The translations under genes were made by a program, and so were the position numbers. The notes below the pieces were generated by a model, which ran no database searches, was not told the origin of the DNA, and saw nothing but the letters and a program-made list of their open reading frames with translations. DNA of 64,000 bases, from positions 186,001 through 250,000 of the forward strand of contig NZ_VUYQ01000005.1 of the NCBI RefSeq assembly GCF_008711155.1. The letters are read 5' to 3'. Source of the DNA: Dechloromonas sp. CZR5 (GTDB lineage Bacteria > Pseudomonadota > Gammaproteobacteria > Burkholderiales > Rhodocyclaceae). The first letter of the stretch is position 1; each line of letters opens with the position of its first letter. This document shows positions 8,250-18,774 of this stretch, piece after piece.

Positions 8250-8741
8250 TTACTTTTTGGCTTGCTTGCGGGCGGCGACTTCGTCCGGGCGCAGGATGGC
8301 AGCGACCTTGTCGAGCACGCCGTTCACGTATTTGTGGCCGTCGGTGCCGCCAAACGCCTTGGTTAGCTCGATGGCTTCGTTGATGATCACGCGGTAAGGC
8401 GTTTCCGGGTGGTTCAGCATCTCGAAGGTGCCGAGCATCATGACGCAGGCTTCGATCGGCGACAGTTCGCCGAAGGGGCGGTCGATATGGACGGCGACGC
8501 GCTCGACCAGCGTGGCCTGCTGGCCGATCACGCCGCGCAGCGTACCGACGAAGAAATCGCGGTCGGCCTTGGCGAAACCTTCCATTTCCGGTGCGTAGGC
8601 TTCGATGGCGGCTTCGTCGGCGCCACCGACACGCCACTGGTACAGGCCCTGCAGCACGAACTCGCGGGCCCGGCGGCGAGCCGATTTGGGGGGCGCCTTG
8701 ACGTCTTGGGGATGTTCGCTGTCGCTCTGGAAGGTGGTCAT
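8250..8741 (-). CDS. nusB: Transcription antitermination factor NusB
   Basis: A 163-residue RNA-binding protein of the rRNA antitermination complex (binds boxA with NusE/S10). The all-helical NusB fold is shown by [15 protein letters not shown] near residue 24, [26 protein letters not shown] and the family hallmark [15 protein letters not shown]. Its N-terminus carries a roughly 20-residue polar extension. The ATG shares bases with the TGA of ribH (ATGA overlap), the classic ribH-nusB arrangement. Confidence 0.96.
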   Translation of the reverse strand: MTTFQSDSEHPQDVKAPPKSARRRAREFVLQGLYQWRVGGADEAAIEAYAPEMEGFAKADRDFFVGTLRGVIGQQATLVERVAVHIDRPFGELSPIEACVMMLGTFEMLNHPETPYRVIINEAIELTKAFGGTDGHKYVNGVLDKVAAILRPDEVAARKQAKK

Positions 8742-9211
8742 TGGTTCAGGGCCTTTTGCAGGTTGGCCATCTCGACGGCAGCCTGGGCGCAGTCGGCACC
8801 CTTCGGCTGCATGCGGACTTCGGCCTGTTCGTCGGTGTCGCAGGTCAGGATGCCGTTGGCGATGGGGACGCCGGTATCCAGTTGCACTTCCATGATGGCA
8901 CGGCAGGCGTCGTTGGAGACGACCTCGAAATGATAAGTGTCGCCGCGGATGACGGCGCCGAGCGCCACCAGCGCATCGAAGCTGCCACTCTGCGCCATGG
9001 TTTGCAGCACCAGCGGCGCTTCCAGAGCGCCGGGCACGGTGGCGATGGTCATGTCGGCATCGGCCACGCCGAGGCGCTTCAGTTCGGCGATGCAGGAGGA
9101 GAGCAGGCCTTCGCAGACCGGCAGGTTGAAGCGACACATCACGACGCCGACCTTGAGGCCGGCACCGTTCAGGTTGCTGTCGAATTCGAAAACATTGTCG
9201 AAGCGGGACAT
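8738..9211 (-). CDS. ribH: 6,7-dimethyl-8-ribityllumazine synthase
   Basis: A 157-residue cytoplasmic enzyme joining 5-amino-6-ribitylaminouracil with 3,4-dihydroxy-2-butanone 4-phosphate, the penultimate step of riboflavin synthesis. Motifs seen are the N-terminal [35 protein letters not shown] with the conserved RGDTYHF phosphate/substrate site, and [10 protein letters not shown]. It follows ribB by three bases and overlaps nusB, so the butanone-phosphate supply and its use are co-expressed. Confidence 0.97.
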   Translation of the reverse strand: MSRFDNVFEFDSNLNGAGLKVGVVMCRFNLPVCEGLLSSCIAELKRLGVADADMTIATVPGALEAPLVLQTMAQSGSFDALVALGAVIRGDTYHFEVVSNDACRAIMEVQLDTGVPIANGILTCDTDEQAEVRMQPKGADCAQAAVEMANLQKALNQ

Positions 9212-9214
9212 GGT

Positions 9215-10324
9215 TTAGAGCTCCGCAGGAGAAGAGACGAAGCCGGTCACTTCGAGGTCGAAGCCGGCCATGGAAGGCATCTTGCGCGGGCTGGAGAGCA
9301 GGCGCATCTTGGTCACCCCGAGGTCGCGCAGGATCTGGGCGCCGATGCCGTAGCTGCGCGGGTCCCACTTGGCCGGGGTGCTCGGGGCGGTGCCGGTGAG
9401 GCGGGTGAGGATCGCCTCGCCATCTTCCGGACGGTGCATCAGCACGATGGCGCCGTGGCCGTTCCGGGCCAGCGCCGCCTGGGCTTGATCAATGGAGAAA
9501 GCCTGGCGCTTGCTGGCCGGATCGAGGAAATCGAGTACCGACAGCGGCTCATGGACGCGGACCAGCGTTTCGCCCCCGGCCGGGATCGTACCCTTGACCA
9601 GCGCCAGGTGCGTCGCGCCGCTGGCCTGGTCGACGAAGGCGTGCAGCGTGAATTCGCCGTGCGCGGTGGCAATGGGTTTGCTCGTCATGCGCTTGACCAG
9701 TGTTTCGGACGAAGCGCGGTAATGGATCAGGTCGGCGATGGTGCCGATCTTGATGCCATGTTCCTTGGCGAACTCGATCAGCTCGGGCAGGCGTGCCATC
9801 GTGCCGTCGTCGTTCATGATTTCGCAGATGACCGAGGCGGGCTCCAACCCGGCCATGCCGGCCAGGTCGCAACCGGCTTCGGTGTGGCCTGCGCGAACCA
9901 GCACGCCGCCTTCGCGGGCGGTGATCGGGAAAACGTGGCCGGGTTGCACGATGTCGTCGGCGACAGCGTTCTTGGCCACCGCGACCTGGATGGTCTTGGC
10001 ACGGTCGGCGGCGGAAATGCCGGTGGTGACGCCTTCGGCGGCCTCGATGGAGACGGTGAAGGCGGTGCCGTAGACGGTCCCGTTGCTGCGTGCCATCTGG
10101 GTCAGGCCCAGCTTTTTGCAGCGTTCGGCGGTCAAGGTCAGGCAGATCAGGCCGCGGCCGTACTTGGCCATGAAATTGATGGCTTCCGGCGTGATGTGCT
10201 CGGCGGCCATGACGAGGTCGCCTTCGTTCTCGCGGTCTTCTTCATCGACCAGCACGACCATGCGGCCGGCCTTGAGTTCGGCGACGATTTCGGCGGTGCT
10301 GGCAATGGCTTGATGGGGGGGCAT
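9215..10324 (-). CDS. ribB: 3,4-dihydroxy-2-butanone-4-phosphate synthase with degenerate GTP cyclohydrolase II domain (RibBX type)
   Basis: A 369-residue two-domain protein. Residues about 1-205 are a complete RibB domain: [17 protein letters not shown], the Cys/His site of GRGLICLTL, and [23 protein letters not shown]. The rest resembles GTP cyclohydrolase II but lacks the three zinc-binding cysteines (normally SLRCDCG and a preceding Cys), so cyclohydrolase activity is unlikely. Such RibBX hybrids are known in proteobacteria that keep a separate RibA. The ATG at 10324 (MPPHQ) is preferred over one 20 residues upstream. No FMN riboswitch is seen before it. Confidence 0.9.
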   Translation of the reverse strand: MPPHQAIASTAEIVAELKAGRMVVLVDEEDRENEGDLVMAAEHITPEAINFMAKYGRGLICLTLTAERCKKLGLTQMARSNGTVYGTAFTVSIEAAEGVTTGISAADRAKTIQVAVAKNAVADDIVQPGHVFPITAREGGVLVRAGHTEAGCDLAGMAGLEPASVICEIMNDDGTMARLPELIEFAKEHGIKIGTIADLIHYRASSETLVKRMTSKPIATAHGEFTLHAFVDQASGATHLALVKGTIPAGGETLVRVHEPLSVLDFLDPASKRQAFSIDQAQAALARNGHGAIVLMHRPEDGEAILTRLTGTAPSTPAKWDPRSYGIGAQILRDLGVTKMRLLSSPRKMPSMAGFDLEVTGFVSSPAEL

Positions 10325-10409
10325 GGGGGTATTCCGGGGAACAGCAGAAGGGGAGCTATTTTCGCAGAAACAGCGCGTTAGCACATGACTTTAGTGAGCG
10401 ACAGGCTAT

Positions 10410-10976
10410 TTAGGGCAGGTAGGCTTCGACCTGGATGCGCAGGCGGACCTCGTCGCCAATGAAGGGCAAGCCGTTGTTCAGGCCGAAGTCGGAGCGGCGC
10501 AGGCTGGCCTGTGCGTCGGCGCCGCAGCCGCGCTTGCGGTTGGCCAGATTGAGTCCGCACTTGAAGCGAAGGATTTCCAGGCGTATCGGGCGGACTTCGC
10601 CGCGCATGACCAGGTTGCCGTCGACAGCGCTGAGTTTGTCGCCGTCGAAGATCAGTTTCTGGCTGCGAAACAGGATGTCGGGGAACGAGCGCGTATCGAA
10701 CCAGTCTTCGCCGCGCAACACGTTGTCGCGCAGGTCGAGGCCGGTGTCGAGCGATGCCGCGTCGATGCGGATGTCGATATGGCCGCTCTTTCGTTCGGGG
10801 TCGAATTCGACCGTTCCGCTGCTGCGGTTGAATTGCCCGCGCTGCATCGAGAAGCCGAGGTGGTCGATCTCGAAACTGGCGTAGGTGTGGCCGGGGTCGA
10901 TGACATATTCGGTGGCCTGGGCACAGGTGACCGAGGCAGTCAGCAACAGGGCGGGAATCAGGCGACAGGTGAACAT
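10410..10976 (-). CDS. YceI family periplasmic lipid-binding-like protein
   Basis: A 188-residue secreted protein. A signal peptide (MFTCRLIPALLLTASVTCAQA) precedes a lipocalin-like YceI beta-barrel with the family opening YVIDPGHTYASFEIDHLGFS and the repeated strand patterns GHIDIRIDAAS and DILFRSQKL. YceI proteins bind long isoprenoid-type ligands; the physiological ligand here is unknown. The gene stands alone on the minus strand, divergent from the spermidine-synthase-like gene 81 bases away and 85 bases ahead of ribB. Confidence 0.9.
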   Translation of the reverse strand: MFTCRLIPALLLTASVTCAQATEYVIDPGHTYASFEIDHLGFSMQRGQFNRSSGTVEFDPERKSGHIDIRIDAASLDTGLDLRDNVLRGEDWFDTRSFPDILFRSQKLIFDGDKLSAVDGNLVMRGEVRPIRLEILRFKCGLNLANRKRGCGADAQASLRRSDFGLNNGLPFIGDEVRLRIQVEAYLP

Positions 10977-11057
10977 GGGTTTTGTCTTGTGCAGCGGTGT
11001 CCCTCTGACCGTGCGGGTGCTGCGTCGTTCCGCGCATTTCAGGTAGCATCGCTGCCC

Positions 11058-12557
11058 ATGCGTCATGCCCTTCTCTTTTCCGTCTTCGTCATTGCCTCCT
11101 GCGGCCTGGCCTACGAGTTGATCGCCGGCGCCCTGTCGTCCTATCTGCTGGGCGATTCGGTGATGCAGTTTTCGACGGTGATCGGCACCTACCTGTTCGC
11201 CATGGGGGTCGGTTCCTGGCTGTCCAGGTACATTACCCGCGACCTGATCGGCCGCTTCATCCAGATCGAACTGATGGTGGGCCTGCTCGGCGGCTTCTCG
11301 GCGGTCGGCTTGTTCCTGGTCTTCACCTGGCTGTCGGCTCCGTTCAAGCTGGTGCTTTATCTCGTGGTGTTCGGCGTCGGTGTGCTGGTCGGGCTGGAGA
11401 TTCCGCTGGTCATGCGCATCCTCAAGCGCGAGCTGGCGTTCAAGGATCTGGTATCGCAAGTGCTGACCTTCGATTATCTGGGGGCGCTGGCGGTATCCAT
11501 CCTGTTTCCGCTGATCCTGGCGCCGCACCTGGGCATGGTGCGTACCGGGCTGTTGTTCGGCCTGCTCAACGTCGGGGTCGCGTTATGGGCGCTGCATCTG
11601 TTCCGGGAGCAGTTGCCGGCCCATCGCGCGCTGCTGGCGCAGAGCTGGGGAGTATTCGGCTTGCTGCTGGCCGGTTTTGCCGGCGCCGGCCAACTGACGA
11701 GCATGGCCGAAGCGCATGTGTATGCCGACGAAATCGTCCATGCCGAGTCGACGCCCTATCAGCGTATTGTCGTCACCCGCTGGCGCGACGACCTGCGCCT
11801 GTTCCTGAACAACAATCTGCAATTTTCGTCGCACGACGAATACCGCTATCACGAGGCGCTGGTCCATCCCGGCCTGTCCAGCCTGCCCGGAGCGAAGCGC
11901 GTGCTCGTCCTGGGCGGTGGCGATGGTCTCGCAGTGCGTGAAATCCTGAAGTATCCGGGGGTCGAGTCGGTCACCCTGGTCGATCTCGATCCCGGCATGA
12001 CCGACCTGTTCTCGACGGCCCCGGCGCTGGTGGCCCTGAATGAGGGGGCGCTGAAATCGGATCGGGTGACCGTCGTCAATGCCGATGCCGTGCAGTGGCT
12101 GGAGGAGAGCAGGGATTACTTCGATTTCATCGTCATCGACTTTCCCGATCCGTCGAATTTCGCGCTCGGCAAGCTGTATACCGCGGCCTTCTACCGCCTG
12201 ATCGAAAAGCGCCTGTCGGCCAACGGCTTGCTGGTTGTCCAGTCGACATCGCCGCTTTATGCCCGGCAGTCGTTCTGGTGCGTGGTGACGACGCTGGAAA
12301 GCGTTGGCTTCAAAACTTCGCCTTACCACACGCAAGTGCCGTCGTTCGGCGAGTGGGGCTATATCCTTGCCGGGCGACGATCTTTCGTTCCGGGGGGGCT
12401 CGAACTGCCGAAGACGCGTTACCTGACGCCCCAGATCATCCCGGGAATGTTCGTCTTTCCGGCCGATATGGGACGGGTGCCGGCTGAGGTCAATCAGTTG
12501 AATAACCAGGTTCTGGTGCGCTACTTCGAGGCCGAGTGGCGCAAGGTCATTCGCTAG
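11058..12557 (+). CDS. Membrane-fused spermidine synthase-like protein
   Basis: A 499-residue protein. Residues 1 to about 215 hold six or seven hydrophobic segments with family features such as CGLAYELIAGALSSYLLGDS and GLEIPLVMR. The C-terminal half is a Rossmann aminopropyltransferase domain with VLVLGGGDGLAVREIL near residue 288, VDLDPGM and DFPDPSN. The family is predicted to transfer aminopropyl groups to amines, but real substrates are untested. No speD is nearby, and the closest related genes are the DUF350/SPFH/DUF4178 operon about 5.5 kb upstream. Divergent from the YceI gene. Confidence 0.88.
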   Translation: MRHALLFSVFVIASCGLAYELIAGALSSYLLGDSVMQFSTVIGTYLFAMGVGSWLSRYITRDLIGRFIQIELMVGLLGGFSAVGLFLVFTWLSAPFKLVLYLVVFGVGVLVGLEIPLVMRILKRELAFKDLVSQVLTFDYLGALAVSILFPLILAPHLGMVRTGLLFGLLNVGVALWALHLFREQLPAHRALLAQSWGVFGLLLAGFAGAGQLTSMAEAHVYADEIVHAESTPYQRIVVTRWRDDLRLFLNNNLQFSSHDEYRYHEALVHPGLSSLPGAKRVLVLGGGDGLAVREILKYPGVESVTLVDLDPGMTDLFSTAPALVALNEGALKSDRVTVVNADAVQWLEESRDYFDFIVIDFPDPSNFALGKLYTAAFYRLIEKRLSANGLLVVQSTSPLYARQSFWCVVTTLESVGFKTSPYHTQVPSFGEWGYILAGRRSFVPGGLELPKTRYLTPQIIPGMFVFPADMGRVPAEVNQLNNQVLVRYFEAEWRKVIR

Positions 12558-14292
12558 CGGAGCGGCATTCCTTCAGGTAGGCGAGCGTTTCGTCGAAGGG
12601 CATGGGCTTGCTGTACAGGTAGCCCTGCAGGACGTCGCAGCCGAGGTGGGTCAGGAAGGCGCGCTGTGCTTCCGTCTCCACCCCTTCGGCGACCAGTTCG
12701 AGGCCGAGGCTGTGTCCCAGCGCAATCGTGGCGGTACAGATGGCGGCATCGTTGGGGTCGGTTTCGATATCGGTGACGAAGGAGCGGTCGAGCTTCAGGC
12801 GGTTGATCGGCAAGTGCTTGAGGTAGGCCAGCGACGAGTATCCCGTCCCGAAGTCGTCGATGGCCAGCATGATGCCCATGGCGGATAGCTGGTCGAGAAT
12901 CGACAAGGTGATTTCCGGATTCTGCATGGCCGTGCTTTCCGTCACCTCGAGTTCGATGTCCTGAGGCTTCAGGTCATAGCAGGCCAGGGCGCCCTGAATG
13001 AGCAGCAGCAGGTTTTCGTGGCGGAGCTGTTGCGCCGAGATATTGATCGCCAAGCGCACGTCGTCGATGCCGTGGGTGCGCAGCTGGTGGGTGATCCGGC
13101 AGGCTTCCCAGATTACCCAGTCGCCCAGCGGCTGGATCAGGCCGGTTTCTTCGGCAATCGCCACGAAGCGCATGGGCGAGACCATGCCATAGGTCGGGCT
13201 TGTCCAGCGTAGCAGAGCCTCCAGGCCAACAACGCGGCCTGTTGTCGTATCGATCTGCGGCTGCAGGTGCAGCGAGAATTCGCAGTTTTCGGGGGAGATG
13301 GACGAGATTGCCTGGCGCAGCTCGTTTTCCAGCTGCAGACGTTCGCCGGCCGCTTCGTTCATTCGCGAGGCGTAGAACTGATGGTTGTTCCGGCCGGCGT
13401 TCTTGGCGTGGTACATCGCTGAGTCCGCATTGCGCAGCAGGATGCCCGGATCGGTGCCGTCGCCCGGATAGAGGCTGATGCCGATGCTGGGCGTGGTGTA
13501 CAGCAGGTGCTCGCCCACCCAGTAGTTCTCGGCAACGGCAACCTGGATCTTGTTGGCGACCCGGGCGGCTGTCTGCGGGCCTTCGATCTCGGGCAGAACG
13601 ACAACGAACTCATCGCCGCCGAGGCGGGCGACGAGGTCGCTGGCGCGTACCGACTCGCGCAGCCGACGGGCAACCTGCTGCAGCAGTTCATCGCCGGTGT
13701 GGTGTCCCAGGGTGTCGTTGATGTTCTTGAAATTGTCGAGATCGATCAACATCAGGGCCAGCTGGCGGCCTTCCCGTTCGCAGACGCGCAGGGCGTGGGC
13801 GAGTTGGGACTCGAAGGCCAGGCGGTTGGGTAGATGGGTCAGGACGTCATGGTAGGCGAGCTGGGCCAGCCTGTCGGCCGCCTGCTTGCTGGCGCTGATG
13901 TCGGTGAAATTGGCGACGTAGTTGCTGATCAGGCCGCTGGCGTTGCGGACGACCGAGATGCACAGCCATTTCGGGTAAATGCTGCCGTCCTTGCGCCTGT
14001 CCCATATTTCGCCTTCCCAGGCATCGTACTGGGAAAGGCTTTCCCACATGCCGTTGTAGAACTCGGGGCCGGCATTGCCGGAGGCCAGGATGCGGGGATT
14101 CTGGCCGATCACTTCCGCGGCCGTGTAGCCGGTCAGTCGCGTGAAGGCTGCGTTGGCCGCGATGATCCGGTTTTCCTTGTCGGAAATGAGCACCGCTTCG
14201 TGGCTTTGCTCATAGGCACGCCACAAGATGGCTGACGAGAGCGGAAAGCCGTCGTCGGCATCGGTCGGCGGCGGCTTTTCCGGGGGCAGCAT
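12547..14292 (-). CDS. PAS-GGDEF-EAL signalling protein
   Basis: A 581-residue cytoplasmic protein with a PAS sensor domain (about 20-140), a GGDEF cyclase domain (about 145-310) with intact LGGDEF, and an EAL phosphodiesterase domain (about 325-575) with intact EALLRW, LTS-type Glu in LEVTES, DDFGTG, LKLDRSF, AEGVE and QGY. Both c-di-GMP synthesis and breakdown are chemically possible; which dominates cannot be told from sequence. There is no membrane segment, so the PAS domain should sense an internal cue. Its last 11 bases overlap the convergent end of the spermidine-synthase-like gene. Confidence 0.95.
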   Translation of the reverse strand: MLPPEKPPPTDADDGFPLSSAILWRAYEQSHEAVLISDKENRIIAANAAFTRLTGYTAAEVIGQNPRILASGNAGPEFYNGMWESLSQYDAWEGEIWDRRKDGSIYPKWLCISVVRNASGLISNYVANFTDISASKQAADRLAQLAYHDVLTHLPNRLAFESQLAHALRVCEREGRQLALMLIDLDNFKNINDTLGHHTGDELLQQVARRLRESVRASDLVARLGGDEFVVVLPEIEGPQTAARVANKIQVAVAENYWVGEHLLYTTPSIGISLYPGDGTDPGILLRNADSAMYHAKNAGRNNHQFYASRMNEAAGERLQLENELRQAISSISPENCEFSLHLQPQIDTTTGRVVGLEALLRWTSPTYGMVSPMRFVAIAEETGLIQPLGDWVIWEACRITHQLRTHGIDDVRLAINISAQQLRHENLLLLIQGALACYDLKPQDIELEVTESTAMQNPEITLSILDQLSAMGIMLAIDDFGTGYSSLAYLKHLPINRLKLDRSFVTDIETDPNDAAICTATIALGHSLGLELVAEGVETEAQRAFLTHLGCDVLQGYLYSKPMPFDETLAYLKECRSASE

Positions 14293-14304
14293 CGGTGGCG
14301 GAGC

Positions 14305-15396
<1,092 letters not shown>

Positions 15397-15405
15397 GTTT
15401 TTTCC

Positions 15406-15984
15406 TTAAACGGCTTTGCCGTGCAACTGTTGCTGGGCGCCGGCAAAGTCCCCGGCAGAGAGTTTGGGCCAGGCCAGCTGGCAACGGTGCAGCGCCTGTT
15501 CGATATCCGGCAATTCTTCCTTGCGCGGTTGATGCAATACAAAATCGGCGACCTGCTGCGCCAGGCCGAGGGTGCGCGGATGGCCGATGCCGAGGCGCAG
15601 ACGCCAGAAATCGGGGGTGCCGAGCTTGGCCTGAATGTCCTTCAGACCGTTATGGCCGCCATTCCCGCCGCCTTGCTTGAGGCGGATACCGCCCGGCGGC
15701 AGGTCCAGTTCGTCATGCACGACCAGAATCTCGGCCGGCGCAATCTTGTAGAAATTGGCCAGCGCCGCGACCGCCTGGCCGGAGCGGTTCATGAAGGTGG
15801 TCGGCTGCAGTAGCCAGAGCTCGCCGGCACGGCCGGCGCGACCGTAGAACTTGCCCTGCGGGGCAAGGGACACCTTCAGCTTGTCGGCCAGCTGGTCGAC
15901 AAACCAGAACCCCACATTGTGGCGGGTGGCTTCGTATTCGGGGCCCGGGTTGCCGAGGCCGACGATGAGACGGGGAGCGGTCAT
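15406..15984 (-). CDS. pth: Peptidyl-tRNA hydrolase
   Basis: A 192-residue cytoplasmic esterase that frees tRNA from drop-off peptidyl-tRNA. The protein opens with [21 protein letters not shown], containing the catalytic His of RHNVG, and carries [16 protein letters not shown] and [10 protein letters not shown], all diagnostic. Length is normal. It lies in the leftward prs-rplY-pth-ychF run. Confidence 0.97.
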   Translation of the reverse strand: MTAPRLIVGLGNPGPEYEATRHNVGFWFVDQLADKLKVSLAPQGKFYGRAGRAGELWLLQPTTFMNRSGQAVAALANFYKIAPAEILVVHDELDLPPGGIRLKQGGGNGGHNGLKDIQAKLGTPDFWRLRLGIGHPRTLGLAQQVADFVLHQPRKEELPDIEQALHRCQLAWPKLSAGDFAGAQQQLHGKAV

Positions 15985-16053
15985 GCGTACAGTCGTGAAA
16001 AGGCCGCCGGGGCAGAAAGCCTGCGGCGGCCAAAGTATAGCGGAGCGCGCGGA

Positions 16054-16656
16054 TTACTCGGCGGCAGCTTCGCCTTCGGCAGCCTGGGCGCCGCCCTTGC
16101 CGACGATGCTGACGACGATCGGATCGTCGCTGCCGTGCTGGACGAGCTTGACGCCCTTCGGCAGCTTGACTTGCGAAGCGTGGATGTTGTCGCCGACGTT
16201 CAGGGCGCCGAGGTCAACTTCGATGAACTCCGGCAGGTCCTTGGCCAGACAGTGGACATCCAGTTCGGTGGTGACGTGGTTCACCAGGCCGCCATTCAGC
16301 TTGACACCCGGACCGGCTTCTTCGTTGGTGAAGTGCAGCGGTACCTTGATGTGCAATTCGTGGGTGGCATCGACGCGCTGGAAGTCGATGTGCAGGATCA
16401 GCTGCTTGTAGGCGTGCGTCTGGTAATCGCGCAGCAGGACTTGTTCCTTCTTGCCGTCGATGACGAGAGTGATGATGGAAGAGTAGAAGGCTTCCTTCTT
16501 CATCTTCAGCAGCAGGTCGTTGTGGTGGGTTTCGATGGCGACCGGAGCGGCCTCACCACCGTAGACGATGCCGGGCACCGTGCCGGCGCGACGCAGGCGG
16601 CGGCTCGCACCCGTTCCCTGCAACGACCGCGCATTGGCGATAACTTCGAATTGCAT
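16054..16656 (-). CDS. rplY: 50S ribosomal protein L25/general stress protein Ctc
   Basis: A 200-residue Ctc-type L25 that binds 5S rRNA. The N-terminal L25 domain (about 1-95) starts [20 protein letters not shown] and contains GIVYGG; the C-terminal TL5-like beta domain (about 96-185) contains [17 protein letters not shown]. The tail ends in an Ala/Glu-rich segment. It lies between prs and pth, as in many betaproteobacteria. A 56-base gap separates it from prs. Confidence 0.96.
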   Translation of the reverse strand: MQFEVIANARSLQGTGASRRLRRAGTVPGIVYGGEAAPVAIETHHNDLLLKMKKEAFYSSIITLVIDGKKEQVLLRDYQTHAYKQLILHIDFQRVDATHELHIKVPLHFTNEEAGPGVKLNGGLVNHVTTELDVHCLAKDLPEFIEVDLGALNVGDNIHASQVKLPKGVKLVQHGSDDPIVVSIVGKGGAQAAEGEAAAE

Positions 16657-16712
16657 GTTGATACTCCAGAATGTTTCCCGGTCCGCGACCAGAACGGGAA
16701 GGTTAAAAAAAC

Positions 16713-17663
16713 TTAATCGATGAACAGCGACGAGACGGAGTCGTCGTTGCTGATGCGGCGAATGGTTTCGGCCATGATCTCGGCGACCGACAGCTGGCGG
16801 ATGCGCGGCGAAGCGGCGGCATCATCGCGCAGCGGAATGGTGTCGGTAACGACCAGGGCGTCGAGGTCGGACGTATTCACGCGCTCGACAGCCGGGCCGG
16901 ACAGGACCGGGTGGGTACAGTAGGCGACGACCTTCTTGGCGCCGTTGGCCTTCAGGGCGGTGGCGGCCTTGCACAGGGTGCCGGCGGTGTCGACCATGTC
17001 GTCCATGATGATGCAGGTGCGGCCGTCGACTTCGCCGATGATGTTCATGACTTCCGAGACATTGGCCTTCGGACGACGCTTGTCGATGATTGCCAGGTCG
17101 CATTCGAGGCGCTTGGCCAGCGAACGGGCGCGGACGACGCCGCCGTGGTCGGGCGAGACGACCATCGGGTTTTCGTAATTCTGCTTCTTGATGTCGTCGA
17201 GCAGGATGGGCAGGGCGTAGATGTTGTCGACCGGAATGTCGAAGAAGCCCTGGATCTGTTCGGCGTGCAGGTCCATGGTCAGCACGCGGTCGACGCCGGA
17301 GGCGACGAGCATGTTGGCGACCAGCTTGGCGGCGATGGGCACGCGCGAGGAGCGCGAGCGGCGGTCCTGGCGGGCATAGCCGAAATACGGGATGGCGGCG
17401 GTGATGCGGCCGGCCGAGGCGCGCTTCAGCGAATCAACGATAACCAGCAGTTCCATCAGGTTGTCGTTGGTCGGGGCGCAGGTGGATTGCAGCACGAAGA
17501 TGTCGCGGCCGCGAACGTGTTCCTGGAGTTCGACGGATACTTCGCCGTCGGAGAAGCGACCGACATTGGCGCGACCCAGGTCGACATTGAGCTGTTCAGC
17601 GACGTCGGCGGCCAGTTTGGGGTTGGCGTTGCCGGTGAAGACCATCAGGCTGTTGTAGGCCAT
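16713..17663 (-). CDS. prs: Ribose-phosphate pyrophosphokinase
   Basis: A 316-residue enzyme making phosphoribosyl pyrophosphate from ribose 5-phosphate and ATP for nucleotide, His and Trp synthesis. Visible motifs are [27 protein letters not shown], the pyrophosphate loop [11 protein letters not shown], and the PRPP-binding VIDD-like [14 protein letters not shown]. The ATG at 17663 (MAYNSLM) is the family start; the frame remains open upstream across the terminator into the tRNA, which cannot be coding. Confidence 0.97.
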   Translation of the reverse strand: MAYNSLMVFTGNANPKLAADVAEQLNVDLGRANVGRFSDGEVSVELQEHVRGRDIFVLQSTCAPTNDNLMELLVIVDSLKRASAGRITAAIPYFGYARQDRRSRSSRVPIAAKLVANMLVASGVDRVLTMDLHAEQIQGFFDIPVDNIYALPILLDDIKKQNYENPMVVSPDHGGVVRARSLAKRLECDLAIIDKRRPKANVSEVMNIIGEVDGRTCIIMDDMVDTAGTLCKAATALKANGAKKVVAYCTHPVLSGPAVERVNTSDLDALVVTDTIPLRDDAAASPRIRQLSVAEIMAETIRRISNDDSVSSLFID

Positions 17664-17718
17664 TTCCACATCCCTTCGGACTCGATGCATGCGCACTGCA
17701 TTTTTGCCCGCCACAATG

Positions 17719-17750
17719 AAAATCGGGCAGGCTTTTGACGACCTGCCCGA
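17719..17750 (-). terminator. Hairpin terminator between tRNA-Gln and prs
   Basis: On the minus strand a 9-bp perfect stem TCGGGCAGG/CCTGCCCGA is followed directly by TTTTCATT. It lies 9 bases past the tRNA and 56 bases before the prs ATG. The T-tract is short, so it may be leaky and let some transcripts continue into prs. Confidence 0.65.
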
Positions 17751-17758
17751 AGGAAGCT

Positions 17759-17835
17759 TGGCTGGGGAAGAAGGATTCGAACCTTCGAATGCCGGAATCA
17801 AAATCCGGTGCCTTGACCAACTTGGCGACTCCCCA
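17759..17835 (-). tRNA. tRNA-Gln (anticodon TTG)
   Basis: A 77-base tRNA on the minus strand. The acceptor strand TGGGGAG (17835-17829) pairs with CTTCCCC before an encoded GCCA end; the first position is an unpaired/weak T typical of tRNA-Gln. The anticodon stem CCGGA/TCCGG encloses TTTTGAT, giving anticodon TTG, which reads CAA (and CAG by wobble). It lies between ispE and prs, a conserved betaproteobacterial site. Confidence 0.96.
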
Positions 17836-17910
17836 ACGGGTCACTTGAACGGGTTCGCGTCCAAGCGAGGCGCGAATAATACAGGAGTCGTTTCTGGAAA
17901 TCCAGCCTTT

Positions 17911-18774
17911 TTATTCAATTTCTGCCAGCGGATGTGCCGGCAGGCCGTCGGCGACCCAGCTGCGCATGCCGGCGGGCAGCGCAGCAAGGGCCGCTTCGGC
18001 CGCGTCGCGGCTGGCAAAACCGGCGAAGACACAGGCGCCGGAGCCGGTCATCATGGCATGCGGCGCTTTCGTCTTCAGCCAGGCCAGCGCTGCGGCGACG
18101 GCGGGAAATTTGGCGCAGGCGACGGTTTCCAGGTCGTTGTGACCGTCGCCGTGGCGCCAGTCGGTGGGGTGCATGGCCGGTGTGTCGCGCTTCAGTTCGG
18201 ATGCGCCGAAGATGGCGGCGGTCGGCACGTGGGCGTCGGGATGGAGGACCAGATAGCTTTCCGCCGGCAGTTCGACGTCGGTGAAGGCCTCACCGATACC
18301 TTCGGCAAAGGTGTTGCGGCCATGGACGAACACCGGTACGTCGGCGCCGAGGGCGAGGCCGAGTTCTTCCAGTCGCTTGCGACTCAGGCCGGTCTTCCAG
18401 AGGTGGTTGAGGGCGAGCAGTACCGTGGCGGCATCGGACGAGCCACCGCCCAGGCCGCCACCCATGGGCAGTCGTTTGTCGAGATGGATGGTTGCGCCCT
18501 GGCGGCAGGCGGTGGCCTGTTGCAGCAGGCGGGCCGCTCTTACAGTCAGGTCGTGCTCGGGGGCGACGCCCGGGATCGGCGTGGCGAGTACGATGTCGCC
18601 GTCGTTGCGCGGGGTGAAGCGCAGGGTGTCGGCGCGGTCGATGAAGCGGAATACGGTTTGCAGCAGGTGGTAGCCGTCGTCGCGGCGTCCGACGACGTGC
18701 AGGAACAGATTCAGTTTGGCGGGGGCTGGCCAGTCGCTGTCCCAGGTCAGTCTGTTCACGGCGTTTCTCTCCAT
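17911..18774 (-). CDS. ispE: 4-diphosphocytidyl-2-C-methyl-D-erythritol kinase
   Basis: A 287-residue GHMP kinase of the non-mevalonate isoprenoid pathway, phosphorylating CDP-methylerythritol. It shows APAKLNLFLHVVGRRDDGYH at the N-terminus, the ATP-binding PMGGGLGGGSSDAA near residue 103, and the GHMP C-terminal MMTGSGACVFAGF. Its start overlaps the end of lolB by 19 bases, implying coupled translation. tRNA-Gln follows 76 bases downstream. Confidence 0.97.
   Translation of the reverse strand: MERNAVNRLTWDSDWPAPAKLNLFLHVVGRRDDGYHLLQTVFRFIDRADTLRFTPRNDGDIVLATPIPGVAPEHDLTVRAARLLQQATACRQGATIHLDKRLPMGGGLGGGSSDAATVLLALNHLWKTGLSRKRLEELGLALGADVPVFVHGRNTFAEGIGEAFTDVELPAESYLVLHPDAHVPTAAIFGASELKRDTPAMHPTDWRHGDGHNDLETVACAKFPAVAAALAWLKTKAPHAMMTGSGACVFAGFASRDAAEAALAALPAGMRSWVADGLPAHPLAEIE

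Noticed and set aside
8741..10381. A 546-codon open frame opposite ribH and ribB
   Set aside because: Antisense to conserved riboflavin genes; low-complexity Gly/Asp/His composition typical of shadow frames.
10325..10409. FMN riboswitch ahead of ribB
   Set aside because: The gap is only 85 bases and the conserved RFN core elements are not visible.
16713..17801. Longer prs reading frame starting inside tRNA-Gln
   Set aside because: It would run through a tRNA and a terminator; the conserved protein begins MAYNSLM at 17663.
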